DNA of 64,000 bases, from NCBI GenBank assembly GCA_002335605.1, contig BEDY01000001.1:3596001-3660000 (forward strand), given 5' to 3'. A program made the position numbers and the translations under genes. Every line of letters begins with the position of its first letter. Within the stretch, counting starts at the first letter, position 1. Below the pieces are notes generated by a model. That model did no database searches. It was given only the letters and a program-made list of their open reading frames with translations, and was not told where the DNA came from. Of the stretch, positions 11,885 through 23,168 are shown piece after piece. The DNA comes from Prillingera fragicola. Its lineage: Eukaryota; Basidiomycota; Tremellomycetes; Trichosporonales; Trichosporonaceae.

Positions 11885-13449
11885 TTAGTAGCTGCCGGCG
11901 GTGGGGTTGTTGGGCGGCGACTGGTGGTTTTGCAAGCTCTTGCGCTTCGACTTTGTCATCTCCTTCTTGAGCGCGGCGCCGTCGAGGGGTTTGAGCAGCT
12001 CAAACGAACACAACAGGTCCTCGGAGACGGACATGACTGCGCCAAAGTTGTCAAACTCGCCACAGTAGTTTGGTGCCGAAAAGACGGTCACCAGTGTCCG
12101 GTCGTTGTAAAACTCGTAGCCGTCCTCGACGACCATGTGTGCGCGGCAGATGAGGTCCATGTCGTGGGCGGCCAAAAACGCGTTGATAACGCTCTTGCCG
12201 TAGCAGAACGACACTCCGCGCTCGTTGTCCTCCCAGTCGAGGGCCGTGTCGGACGGGTCCGACCACACCAGGTCGTTGAGCAGGCCATAGTCGGGAACGT
12301 CGGTGGGGCGCTGGATGCGGCGAATGTCGTCCATCGTCTGCAGGCTCGGGCTAAGACCACCGTGCACGCAGAAGATCTTGGACGCGACAATCGAAGCAAT
12401 GGGCAACGCGTTGAACACGTCGATAAACGTCTTCCACGTCTTGATGTTGGTCCTCCTCTTGCACTCGTCGTAGAAACCGTACACTGCAAGAGTTAGGATC
12501 TTTCAGCACGCTTTAGTACTCACCCCTAGTAACGTTCGCGCACTCGTGGTTGCCGCGGAGCAGGAAAAAGTTCTCGGGGAACTTGATCTTGTAGCACAAG
12601 AGTAGCAGGATGGTCTCGAGCGACTGCTTGCCACGGTCAACGTAGTCGCCCAGGAAGAGGTAGTTTGCCTGGGGAGGGAAGCCGCACATCTCAAACATGC
12701 GGATAAGGTCGGCGTACTGGCCGTGGACGTCGCCAACAATCTTGACCGGTGGGCTGAGCTCGATCAAGGTGGGCTGGGCGAGGAATATCTCGCGGGCGGC
12801 GGCGCAGACAGCAGCAATCTCGGCATTCTTCAGAGGGGGCGACTTTGTCACCTTGCCGCTGTAGCCTGCCTCGAGCAGCCGGCTAATCATGTTGTCGACA
12901 TCCAGGCCGGAGGTAGGCATGGCGTTAATGCTGGTACGGGAGACGGTCTGGGTGAGCGCGTCGCCGGGGGTGAGAGAAGAGGTAGAGTTGGAGTGGGCGT
13001 GGCCAGTGGCGGGCGAGGCTGCCAGCCCTCCTGGCGACGACGGCGACACGACGGGCGGAGGTGGAGACGAGCCGAGGAATCCGGTACGGTTCGGTGCGAG
13101 AATGGTAGGTGTCGCTGGCGACGGGGGAACTTGGCCATCCGGCGACGTAGGTGTCGCGACAGAAGCCGGCCGCGCGTTCGAGACCGAGTCGAGAGAGCCT
13201 TGGTGAGCCGCTCCACGCGTCGAACCATTGGCTGCAGGCGTCCTGAAGGTCATTGTTAGCATTCAAAGGACGCATCATGACTGCACAGGGCCGACAATGT
13301 CTGATGACAACTCACATTTTGCTGTTTCCAGACTGGCCGGTCCCGCTAGGCCCAGAGAGCTTTGTAGAGGCGAGGCTGTCGGCGAGGTCATTGGCCGACA
13401 GCTCCTTGGAGCGTGTGCGGCCCATCTTCTTTGACGGCGACTGTCCCAT
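11885..13449 (-). CDS. Ser/Thr phosphatase, PPZ type (PP1-like with N-terminal extension)
   Basis: Exons 13316-13449, 12524-13242 and 11885-12483 encode 483 residues. The start is [14 protein letters not shown]: Gly2 followed by a Ser at position 6 region resembles the N-myristoylation signal of fungal Ppz phosphatases (family knowledge). A low-complexity Ser/Pro/Thr-rich region of about 150 residues leads into a complete PP1-type catalytic domain with [37 protein letters not shown] and [11 protein letters not shown]. Introns are 73 nt (13243-13315) and 40 nt (12484-12523). Fungal Ppz enzymes act in cation homeostasis and cell-wall integrity. An ordinary GLC7 PP1 would lack the long N-terminus, but a PP1 paralogue cannot be fully excluded. 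Confidence 0.85.
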
Positions 13450-15206
13450 GATGAGTGGATGCTAATTCGACGCGAGTCGTCGGCAGAGGATGTAGTGGTG
13501 GCGAGGTGGGGACAAAGAGAAGGAGAGGGGACACAGACGGGCGCTTGTGGGTGGTGGTGTGGTGTGGTGGTGCGGGCCAAATTGAGAAGGAATGCCAAGA
13601 GACGAGGAGGCTACCGCTTGCTTTGTAGTGCTAGTGGAGCGTAGCCAAGGGGACTGTTGACGAGCGTTGTGGATGGATGCAGTGGCAGAGAAAGAGAGAG
13701 AGAGAAGACGGGAAGGAGAGGCGCGTAGTCGGTGCGGATGGAAGGACGGGCGATCCCAAAGTGGGTGGTTGCAAGCCTGGCTGGCTGAACTGGGCGGTGG
13801 CTGTGGGTGGTGGTGTGGGGGCGGGGGGGGGTTTGGATGGATGGCGGGGCGGTTAGAGCGTGGGCCGAGGATTACAGCGGCGTCGTCTAGCTCTTTCAAA
13901 GATGGTATAATAACTATTTAAATATGCTTGCGCAGTCGCAGTCGTCTCGACTGTGCAGGATGCAGTGCAATAGAGAGAGTGTAGATTGGACAGTATCGTT
14001 GATGACGCCGGGTAATGGAATGATGGGATGCGAGTCTAAGGATGAAGGTTGCCCGCTGCTGGTGCTGCTGGGAGGGGACAGCAGCAGCGGGGACAGGACC
14101 GGCGGCGAGAGCTACAGCGGTTGTGTGAGCCAAACGAGAGGCGCGGCCTTGGTGCGGGAACGAGCCTGTTCTGTGGCCAGGGGAGGGAGAAGGGCAAGCC
14201 AGGCAGCACATCAGCACCAGCAGCAGCAGAAGTTGTACAGGGCAAGAGTGATTTGGGTGCAAGGGCCGGGACTGGCGTCGTTGACTGCGGCAGGTGATGC
14301 TCTGCAGCTGGAGGAGCAAGGTCCTGCTCGCTTGCTCAGCCCGTGAGACTTTTTGCGCACGCGGGGGGAAGATGCTTGCGGCCACTGTACTGTGGCCCGG
14401 GACACGGCCAGCCAGCAAGAGAGCAGCAGCGGCGCGGCGGCGGCGGCGTGTGTCAGACGCCCGGCCATGATCGGCAGTTGGCAGCCTGGCACGGATGCTC
14501 TGGGCCTTGGGGCTCGTGCCGCTTGGCTCAGGGAAACTCTTCACAGAGGAAACTGAATCCGTGCCTTTTTGTTCACCCGCACACTAGACTGTGCGTCGCG
14601 GTCGCGGCCTTTGGACCAGGCGACTGCCAACTGCTGCCATTTGGCTGAGGAACTGTGGATTACAACAGTACTAACAATACAAATATAGGTGGCCATAGGT
14701 GGCAGCATTACGAAATGCTTCTGTTTTTGTATTACCGTGGCTATGCAGTCGGCGCAGTGGTGGATCCTGACGACTGCATCTCACCTGCAGATCGCTACAT
14801 GCTGTACAAGATAGAAATAACATGGCATGCACCGGCTGTTGCCGCAGTCTGAAGTGTTCTTGTGCAGCATGTGGACTTCTTGATGAGCGCATGAGCGTCA
14901 TTGCAGTCATGGTTGTACGTACAATGGGCCGGTAGGAGGGTGGTGCCAAGACAGGGACAACGAGGTACCTCCCCCACGTGGCAAAGAAGGGGGATGGAAT
15001 AGACTAATTCACTGTCTCTGGTGTGGCCACTCGAATTGACAACAACATTCTTGAACCACAATCTGCAGCCATTCACCATCGTCTCCTACAGACCCAAAAC
15101 GGCACCCAAAGCCACCAGGCAGGATAATCCACACCACACGTATTCTGTACATAACATCTAGCATCGACCTTCGTCTCAAGCCTACCTCGCAACCCACCGC
15201 AGCGCC
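13450..15206. other. Long promoter/leader region between the PPZ-type and AT-hook genes
   Basis: About 1.76 kb between divergent starts. The part next to the phosphatase (13450-13900) is G-rich on the plus strand, including a run of nine or more G near 13824-13832, so the phosphatase leader would be C/T-rich. Open frames such as minus 13918-14544 look like compositional by-products. The right end is CA-rich like a leader. Confidence 0.5.
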
Positions 15207-16646
15207 ATGTCGCATCCACCTTCCTCCCACGACCCTCACCTCCCCTCTGCCCTCTCGTCGCTATTCTCGACCGAGGGCGACCACTTTTTGCCCGCCCCAA
15301 CAGACGCGTCTGACATTCTAATTCCTTCTCTCACCGATGGAACGCAGCAGCACCAGTCAGCCGAGGATGCGCAGCAGCATGGCGCAGACTCTGGTGCCAC
15401 CCCGCAGCACCAGGACGACCACATGGGGCTGCCGCTGCTGTACCCCGACGACAGCGTGCAGGACAAGGGAAGCGTCGAGGCAGTGGATCCAGCTGAGAGT
15501 GAAGCTGGTAGCTTGGGAAAGCGCGATGATGCCCGTGGCAAGGCGCGGTTGACGCGCAAAATGGACCCGACTGCGCTCGAGGTAGCCTCCAACTCGCTGC
15601 GGGCAGAGAACGAGCGTTTGCATCGCATCATCTCTTCTCTAGAGGGAACTGGCGACGACAGCGTGCAGCACACTCTCCGGGAGCTTGCCTCCGCAGCAGT
15701 GAACGACGCATCTCTAGCCAGCTTTAGTTTTGAGTCCCTGCAGCAACACCTCGACCAGCAAGAGCAAGTCGACCCGGCGCGCCCCAACGTGCTCCTTGAC
15801 CACCCGGAAACTGCCATGGTCTCTGAAGCCACGGCATCCGACTTTCTTTCCGGCCTGGTCACGCAGGTCACCGACGCTACCCCGGCGACAGTGCGCATCA
15901 CCCCGGCCGACCCGTTTCGCATCACGCGCCTCGCGCTTGAAGCCGACATTGCATCCACGCGCGAAGCCATATCAGCAAAGGAGGCCGAAGTCGCGGCCTT
16001 TCGCTCTGGCACAGCGACACCAATATTCTCTCCCCCGGATCGCGCAACCCTCGAGGCGCAAATCTCCAGGACCACAGCCGCTATCGAGAGTTCCAAGCGT
16101 AAAGCTTCTGTGCTCCGTGACATGACCGCACGCCTTCAACGTAACCTCGAAACCCTCACCGCCGATGTCGCAGCATACAAAGCCGAGCTTGACGCCCTCG
16201 CGCTTGAAGAAGCCGAGGACGAGGACCGCGGTGCAGAACCAGCCCGCGCTGTAGGCGAGGTGCGCGCATACATCGAAGCAGTCATCAAGACGTGGCACGA
16301 AAAGGGTACCCTGCCCTCTGCGCCGATCGCTCCCCTGCCCTTACTCCTACGCGACGGGGCATCCAACCTCGCGCCCCCTCCGAGCTCGTTACCCAAGAAG
16401 CGGGGCCGCCCCGCGCGCGCGGCGCCGAAACCCAGCGTCGTGCCGGCGGCGCTCGCGCACCTGGTGCCTGACCCCGAGACAGTGCGGGCGAGGGAGCAGG
16501 ACATGCCCATCCGCCGCAAGGGGGTCAAGCGCAACAAGGTCGAGCTGGAGAGGGAGAAGATGCGCGAGGAGGAGGAAGGGGAGATGCTCCGTAACCTCGT
16601 CGGGATGGGCGTTTGGGGGCGCGAGGTGGACGAGGAGTTGGATTAG
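15207..16646 (+). CDS. Coiled-coil protein with an AT-hook motif, function unknown
   Basis: A single exon of 479 residues; the ATG lies in GCGCCATGT after a CA-rich leader. The N-terminal 100 residues are Ser/Asp/Gln-rich. Residues about 125-150 form a leucine-spaced helix (SLRAENERLHRIISSL), and residues about 240-345 are a long Ala/Glu-rich coiled coil (for example TLEAQISRTTAAIESSKRKA). An AT-hook-like KKRGRPARAAPK follows at about residue 396, and the tail is highly charged (KRNKVELEREKMREEEEGE). The features suggest a nuclear DNA-associated or kinetochore/chromatin protein, but I do not recognise the family. The helix at 125-150 lacks the basic region expected of a bZIP factor. Confidence 0.8.
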   Translation: MSHPPSSHDPHLPSALSSLFSTEGDHFLPAPTDASDILIPSLTDGTQQHQSAEDAQQHGADSGATPQHQDDHMGLPLLYPDDSVQDKGSVEAVDPAESEAGSLGKRDDARGKARLTRKMDPTALEVASNSLRAENERLHRIISSLEGTGDDSVQHTLRELASAAVNDASLASFSFESLQQHLDQQEQVDPARPNVLLDHPETAMVSEATASDFLSGLVTQVTDATPATVRITPADPFRITRLALEADIASTREAISAKEAEVAAFRSGTATPIFSPPDRATLEAQISRTTAAIESSKRKASVLRDMTARLQRNLETLTADVAAYKAELDALALEEAEDEDRGAEPARAVGEVRAYIEAVIKTWHEKGTLPSAPIAPLPLLLRDGASNLAPPPSSLPKKRGRPARAAPKPSVVPAALAHLVPDPETVRAREQDMPIRRKGVKRNKVELEREKMREEEEGEMLRNLVGMGVWGREVDEELD

Positions 16647-16842
16647 GTCTGCGCTGGGTTGTATTGAGATGTGAGCTGTATTGATAGCACGAGTGCAGCT
16701 GTACAGTGCACAAGGTGAAGATCCAGTGGGTAGAACACACTGACATGCATCCGACCCTCCATGCTATTCATCCACTGGGCTCGCCCCTCCATCCACCTCC
16801 CTCCATCAGCCCGTCCCCTCTTAGGGGTGACCAAAGGCAAGA

Positions 16843-17978
16843 TCACTTTTTCTTGCCCTTCTTCTTATTTCCACCGCCTCCACCCCCGCCACTACCACCA
16901 CCGCCGCCGCCGCCACTAGCAGCGCCTTGTGTGCCGAGTCCAGTCTGCTCCCGCCCGCCCCGCTTCTTGACGGCCGCAGGCGCATAGCTCGCGCGCTGCT
17001 TGAGGGGCAGCCAACGGTCCGGGTCCTCGGTGAAGGCCTTGCCCTCCACGGCGCCCTTGGGCAGCTTGTGCCTCGGTTTGGTGCGGGTCTTCTGCGCTTT
17101 GGTAGTAGCAGCAGCAGCGGGAGGAGGCTTGGAGCCGCTAGCGACGGAGGCGGGGTGGGCTTTGCCGTCCTTGTCGCCGAGAGCGCGGGCCCAGCCGATG
17201 GGCACGGTGGGGACGTGCGTCTCGAGCTCGCCCCTGGCGGGCGTGTAGGGCTTGAGGCCAGCAGCAGCGTTCTCGACCGCGGGGGCGTTGAGGGCCGAGG
17301 TGTACTCGCGGTCGACAAAGGCGAGGTGGGCAGCGGTCGCGGCTTGGTTGGTCCGGATGTCCTCGGCCTCGGAGGACGAGGGGGCGAGGTCAGACGCGAG
17401 CGAGGTGTAGATTGCTTTTGCGAGTTCGTACTCGCCCAAACGGTAGCGCTGTTTGTTAGTGGTTGTTTAGGGAGGGAACGCACGATCTGAGCCTCGAGGT
17501 GCTTTTCCTTGCGGCCCTGGTCCTTGATCTTTTGAAGCTCGACGAGGGCTTCGGCCTCGCGATGCAGGCGGTAGAGGCAGTAGGAACGCTCAAAGTCCAG
17601 AGGAGGAGGCGAGGGGGCCGGAGGCGAGTTGACGAGTGCAAGCGCACTGGTGTAGTCGTCGGTGTGCAGGTGGAGGAAGAGGAGGGTCTGGAAGGTCGAC
17701 GAGGATGCGGGGTCGAGGGTCAGGACTGCAGTGTCAGCCAGGTGCCATAGCTGAGCAGTTTTGGTTGTTGTAAGGATCGCCCCATGCCACTTACTCTTCT
17801 TGCAAGTCTTCTTAGCATTGTCAAAGTATCCATCGTTGACCTGGTCCGTGAGCGCGCGATAGAGGCGCGGAAGGCGCTCTGAAGCCGAGAGAGGAGGGCG
17901 GGGCGTAAACTTGTGACTGCCACCAGCACCCTTTGCAGCTGCAGCCGCGGGAGCCTTGGTCTTTGTCCTAGGAGGCAT
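16843..17978 (-). CDS. SRP72: Signal recognition particle subunit SRP72 (compact form)
   Basis: Exons 17795-17978, 17484-17725 and 16843-17448 join into 343 residues. The first two give TPR-type helices matching SRP72 (NAKKTCKKILTLDPA, LDFERSYCLYRLHREAEAL, RYRLGEYELAKAIYTSLAS). The C-terminus has the SRP72 signature DPDRWLPLKQRASYAPAA followed by GTQGAA, the part that binds SRP RNA in the family, and ends in a Gly-rich and Lys-rich tail. Known SRP72 proteins have 600 or more residues; the central TPR array appears to be missing here without any break in frame. Introns are 69 nt (17726-17794) and 35 nt (17449-17483). SRP72 with SRP68 forms the large SRP heterodimer for ER targeting. Confidence 0.85.
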
Positions 17979-18698
17979 GGTCGTGTAGTGTACGAGGAGG
18001 AGAGAACCAGGTCGAATGACGAGTTGCGCGTTGTGGATCGTGTGGATCGATGCGGCGCCAGCCAGGGCACGTGGGGTGAGCCTGACAAATGTTGGCAGAT
18101 TGAGTACATTTGATGCCGCTCGGTGAAGTCGGTCCGGGCTTTATGTTAGGCTCAACTTGAGCTTGTGGCTGGATGTAGCACGTCAACTGCCGCACGAGTC
18201 ACGACTTGATGCTGTTGAGCAAGATTTGACCAATGACAAGAGAAGAGTGTGCAGCTCATGCTCTTGTGCGGCGTCTAACAGGTCTTCCAGCTCCCAGTTT
18301 TGACTGCGAAGGCACAAGCAGCTACATGTACATGCGGCGTTGGAGGAAGAGTGAACATGCCACGAACTCGGTTCCGTCGGCTGGAACACCAAGCAGTTGG
18401 ATTCTCCGACCACTCTGCGCTGCTCCGCACATTATTGCGGCGATCATCATCTGTGCCGCGGACAAGACCGAGCGGTTATCCCGGCGGCAGTAGTCTGTCG
18501 CCATCCTTCGTGCGCCGCAGTCTTGCCCTCTTGCTTACCAACTGTGCATTCTACCTTTATCATGATCGCCGTCTCTCTGTTTCTCATTCTCTCCCATGAC
18601 CTAATGATCCAACTGCAACACGCTGTTCGACTGGCAACTTAAAAGACCGACCCGCACAGATACTTCCAACTCAAGCCAAAACCTCCACTTTGCCCACC
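17979..18698. other. Divergent intergenic region, SRP72 and MFS promoters
   Basis: About 720 bp. A TTAAAAG element at 18639-18645 lies about 55 bp before the MFS start and could act as a TATA-like box. No gene seen. Confidence 0.5.
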
Positions 18699-20546
18699 AT
18701 GTCTGTGCAGCAGCCAGATAGCAGGTCACCACGAGCAAGATCGACCCCAAGTGAGGTAGACCCGAGCCCTTCAACGACAGCTATCAAGAATGACACGGAC
18801 AACAAACACCCCAACGACGTGCCAAGTGGCACCCCCGTACCCAGATTGAGCACCGACCAAGCCCCAGAGCCCGTAACAATGGCCGAACCCCTCGGCGCCA
18901 TTGGGGCAGTCGCAAATGCGAGCAGCACCACCCTCCCCGTCACGCCAGAGGTCCAGGCCGACCTGCCCACTGGCCGGAGGATAGCGCTCATCTGCCTCGC
19001 GGCCTTTGCAATCATAATGTCCTCTGCGGCCCAGCAGGGTCTCTCCATCGCCCTCCCGCTCATCCAGGACGAGTTGGATATCAAGCAGAGCGACCTACAG
19101 TGGATTCTGAGCGCTTACGGCCTCACCTCGGGCTGTTTCCAGCTGCTGAGCGGCCGCCTCGCAGACGTGTATGGCCGCAAGAGGTGTTTCATGGTCGGAA
19201 TTGCGTGGTATGCCATCTGGTGTCTCGGCGGGAGTTTTATGAACTCTGGACCGGGTTTGATAGTCTCGCGCGCTCTCGCTGGCGCTGGAGCGTCCATGGC
19301 GTGAGTTCCCCTCGTGCGCAAAGTGACTGACATGTGCAGTATCCCCTCCGCCATTGGCTTCATCGCCGCCAACATTCCCAACCCGCGACACCGCGCCACG
19401 GCGTTTGCAATCTTTGCGGCCGGCGCGCCACTAGGTGGCGGATTGGGTCTGGTCATTGGCGGTGTGCTCGCGGCGTACACGAGCCAAACGTGGCGTGTCG
19501 TACTGTGGATCTTTACGGGTATCGCTGTCATAACTGTTGTTGTCGCATGGTGGTTTGTTCCCGCGGATAAGCGCGTGGAAGTCGACCGCAGTATTGATTG
19601 GGTAGGCGCCGTGCTGGTTACCACCGGGCTGGTGCTGCTCACTTTCTCGGTGTCATACGGCGAGACTGCACCAAGGGGTTGGCGAACGCCTTGTAAGTTC
19701 ATTACTACGAGCGACACTGACGACCCAGACATCCCCGCCCTGTTCGCAATCTCCATCATTTCCCTCGCTGTCTTCTTCTTCTGGGAATACCACGTCATCC
19801 ACCACACGTCCAAGCCCCCGCTCATGCGGCTGGCGCTGTTCACGCGCGCCCGCGGCCGCCTGGCAGCACTCTACTTTGTGGGCTTTGTGGCGTGGTGCGG
19901 CTTCATGTCGATCGGCTACCACGCGACGCTCTTCTACCAGCAAGTCCAAATGACGGGCACGGTCGGCGCCGTGCTCCGTTTCCTGCCCGTGCCAATCTCG
20001 GGGCTGCTGTGCAACTTTCTCGTCGCAAAGCTCGTGCACTCGCTCCCGACGCAGCTCATCATCTGCGTCGGCCTGCTGTGTACCGGTCTGTCGGCCACGT
20101 TTCTCGCCGTGTCCAACAAGAACCAGCTGTACTGGACCTTTCCCTTCAACGCCATGTATCTCATGGTCGTCGGCGCCGACTTTCTCATGGCCACGGGCTC
20201 GATTTTCGTCTCCCGCCTCGCACTGCCGCAGGAACAGTCCGTCGCCGGAGCCCTCTTCCAAACACTCCTACAGCTCGGAGGCTCGTTTGGCCTCACCCTC
20301 ACGTCCGTCATCCAGACTTCTGTCACGGAACGATCCCTCGCACGGGGCCGTGACGACGTCGACGCCCTGCTGGAGGGCTTGCAGGCGAGTTTCTGGCTCA
20401 GCGCAGCGTTGAGCTTTACCGCGCTTTTGATTGCTGCGGCGACTTTACACGGCATTGGGATCGCTAGCACTGCTGTCGACCAAAAGGAGACGGCAAGTGT
20501 CGAGGAGGGTGGGGGTGCCAGTGTGCTCGTCGAGGAGAAGAGGTAG
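18699..20546 (+). CDS. MFS transporter, DHA2 family (14-TM drug:proton antiporter type)
   Basis: Exons 18699-19300, 19340-19692 and 19729-20546 give 590 residues. The ATG sits in CCCACCATG. An N-terminal hydrophilic tail of about 90 residues precedes the first membrane segment (IALICLAAFAIIMSS). The MFS loop 2-3 motif is GRLADVYGRKRCFMVG, and the DHA2-type motif C region is ASMAIPSAIGFIAANIPNP and APLGGGLGLVIGGVLA. The second intron (19693-19728) is only 36 nt and in frame; removing it gives WRTPYIPALFAISII, whereas reading through would insert a charged stretch in a loop next to a membrane helix. The closest characterised types are ATR1-like exporters of aminotriazole or borate; the substrate here is unknown. 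Confidence 0.88.
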
Positions 20547-21938
20547 AGGATCAGATGGGCTTATATTACATTATCTGCATCGCATGTTTGTGGCCATACC
20601 ATGTAGCACAGTTATTAGCGCAGCACAGTTATTAGCGCAGTACGGTCCACAGCATAGTACGGTCCACAGCACTCGTAAATTGTAAAATAAACCATCCACG
20701 TGCGACATACTCGTCATGAAGACAGACACGCGTGCCAAGCCCGCCGCTGGCCTGGGGATCGGCCAACATGGCGCGTTGCGCTTGTATTCCAGTCCATGCT
20801 TGCCCTTCATAATCTGTGCCGCCTGTCTGCGCACTCCACAGCACAGCGCCTACCTCGCACCGCAGCGCAGATCAATCACGCAGATCAGTCCCCCCGTAGG
20901 ACTAGCCGCCAAGCTCGAGGGGCTAAGCGCCACGCGGCCAGCATGCACCCTTGTCTTGCACGCGTTTTGACCTTGTCATTTACAGGGACGCATGCTACAG
21001 CCTGAAACCCGCCTCCACCTCCTGCCTACAACTGCACTGCAAGTCGAAATAAAAATCTTCACGTCAGATCTACGTCAGTACTGTGCCCCGCCTTCCGGTA
21101 GAGTTCCCGCGATCACAGGGTGGGAGTTTGATGTGGCCGACGTTCACGGGCCGTGGTTGCGGATTCTGTGCGTGTGTTGTGGTGATGATTTGGGTATGCA
21201 GAGAGCAGTGGTGAGGTGGAGGTAGCGGACACGGCGCGCCGTGCTTGTTATCACTCTGTGCATGGTGGACAACACGAGCCGCCTACGTCCTATCTCTACT
21301 ACTGACTGCAAGGACGAAATTATTATCAGAGAGGTTGGATTCAGGGCATTTAATCTACAGGGTCTGAATTGCTATCAATCCTCATACTATCCACTTTACA
21401 GTACTGGCAGGTTGTCCTCGGCTTCCAGGCTGCAAGCTGCAGCAGCACTGCCAGACTCAAAGCCGAGGCCCAGAAAACGGCACCCAAGGCGCCGGGCTGG
21501 GGACTCATCAGCTGATGGCACTGCTCGACCCTGACCCACCCTCCGTCTCCGCGCAGAGCGGGCCGTGGCTGGAGTGGGCCACTCCTGCCGCCAGCCGCGC
21601 AGAGTGGGACGGAGAAACCGTGATTCGGTTTTACGAGTGCGATGCGCCGACGGTCCCCGCATTTCGGCAGGCCGTCTACTGGATTGAGAGGATTATCATT
21701 AGGGGTGGGTCTGTCTCCTGGGCCAGGTGTTGCTATACATTCTAGTCGTGCATTTGTTGCTGTTAAACACGTCGACATCTTTCATTGACATTACTTTATC
21801 GTGAACACCACAACACCACATCGTGGCATATAACAACTCTGTTGCCAAGACTTCACCACCAACCCAACAACAACAATCAGCCACATTCAACCAGTGGCAC
21901 CACCTCCATCACATCACCACCACGCCTCACCAACAACA
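20547..21938. other. Intergenic region with repeat-like and ORF-like stretches
   Basis: About 1.39 kb. At 20609-20669 short direct repeats occur (GCACAGTTATTAGCGCAG twice, then TACGGTCCACAGCA twice). A 76-codon ORF at 21518-21745 looks somewhat protein-like but has no recognised family. The last 150 bp are CA-rich like an mRNA leader. Confidence 0.5.
20609..20669. repeat. Two tandem duplications of short units
   Basis: An 18-nt unit GCACAGTTATTAGCGCAG is repeated back to back and is followed by a duplicated TACGGTCCACAGCA unit. They lie in the 3' flank of the MFS gene. Confidence 0.7.
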
Positions 21939-22494
21939 ATGGTGTCTGCCTACCCCATCGCCCTCGAGGTCTCCTCGACACATACCTCCCCGCTCTCCAC
22001 CCCCTCCGTCTCCCCGGCCAACAGCCTCAAAGTCGAAGACCGCGTCCACGCTCTCCTCTCCGCGGCCGACTCTGGCACCCACGAGTTCTCGCACGGCGAC
22101 TGGCCTGATTTCAGTGAGTACTCCTCTGCCTTGGGCCATTGGGGGCAGCGTGTGCACGCACATGACGCTGCGCATGTGTGCAGCCAAGCGGACAACTGCG
22201 TGGGCAGCGATGGCTGCTCGGCAACTTTCCGCCACAGCCTGTCGGACGCGACACCAATGTCCTCCTCCCCCAACATTGAAAACACCAGCTGACCACCTCA
22301 TAGGCCTGAAACAACTCGCAGCCCCGATCAAGCAGCGCACCCCGCTCCTGTCAATGCTGAGTCTCACACGCCCGTCAGCGTCCATCTCGCTCTCGACCGC
22401 GCACGCCTCAAGCAGCCTCAGCACGAGCCCCACGTCAAAGACAATGCGCCACTTTGACCCCAGTCGCGACCCTAAACTCCACGGTCTGCTCTAG
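21939..22494 (+). CDS. Small protein of unknown function (two exons)
   Basis: The start in ACAACAATGG follows a CA-rich leader typical of this genome. Exon 1 (21939-22113) ends with a GTGAGT donor; the proposed exon 2 (22304-22494) begins after CTCATAG. Joined they encode 121 residues rich in Ser, Thr and Pro, with HEFSHGDWPDFSLKQLAAP across the junction and a DPSRDPKLHGLL end. The 190-nt intron is longer than most here. I do not recognise the family. The good start context and frame-consistent splice make it a moderate candidate. Confidence 0.5.
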
Positions 22495-22673
22495 ACTGCC
22501 TCTCCGCTTCCTTGGGCTCTTGTCGATCATTATTGTGCATCCATCTCTGCCGCCGCCGCCGAGCGCGGCCCGAACACTGCCTCTTTCCCATGTTGCTATT
22601 GCCACCACCACGACCATCATTATCATCATTGTCACATCATCATGCTTGTAGAACCCCTCCCCCCCAGATCAAA

Positions 22674-23168
22674 ATGCATCATATTCTGTCCATCGCTGCT
22701 TGCCTGTGCTGCATTGCCGCATCACCGATTGGCCGAGTTGCTGACTCGATAGCTAGAGGCGCTTACCCCGCATTTCTCGCCAAATGCCGAGAAACACGAC
22801 GCCTGCCAACCCCGCCGAAACGCACCTGCCTGCTCGCTTCCCAAGGTCCAGGCCAGTGGGTGGTCTCGTGCCCAACCACTCCGCTGCGCGTGGTGGACGT
22901 GGTGGGGTGTGGGGTAATCTGCACTCTGACGTGTTACTGGCTGTTCCCGACAATGCCGCCGGAGATCTCGTGTCCAGCGCACTACCCCGCACGAAAGTCG
23001 TGGTACATCTCGCGCAGCGGCGTGCGTGCTGTGGGGTACATGGCGGACCGTGTGCTGGCTGGGTGGCGTTGGTTTATCCGCTCCTCGCAGGTGTCGTGGG
23101 GCCGGCTCGTTAGGCTCGTAGGCACAGCGCTGCATACCGCGGTACACGGGCGTGCGATCGTGAGTTGA
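22674..23168 (+). CDS. Possible small secreted or membrane protein, unknown
   Basis: An ATG-initiated ORF of 164 residues beginning MHHILSIAACLCCIAASPIG, which resembles a signal peptide, followed by a Cys- and Trp-containing sequence with a hydrophobic stretch (VVDVVGCGVICTLTCYWLF). No family is recognised. A 257-codon ORF runs antisense across the same region (22722-23495, minus, ATG start, His/Ser/Pro-rich). At most one is likely real, and possibly neither. Confidence 0.3.
   Translation: MHHILSIAACLCCIAASPIGRVADSIARGAYPAFLAKCRETRRLPTPPKRTCLLASQGPGQWVVSCPTTPLRVVDVVGCGVICTLTCYWLFPTMPPEISCPAHYPARKSWYISRSGVRAVGYMADRVLAGWRWFIRSSQVSWGRLVRLVGTALHTAVHGRAIVS

Noticed and set aside
11690..12496. 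268-codon plus-strand ORF opposite the PPZ-type gene
   Set aside because: Reverse of the phosphatase catalytic exon, without domain or splice structure.
13918..14544. 208-codon minus-strand ORF
   Set aside because: Ser/Arg/Pro-rich composition expected from a CT-rich leader; no domain.
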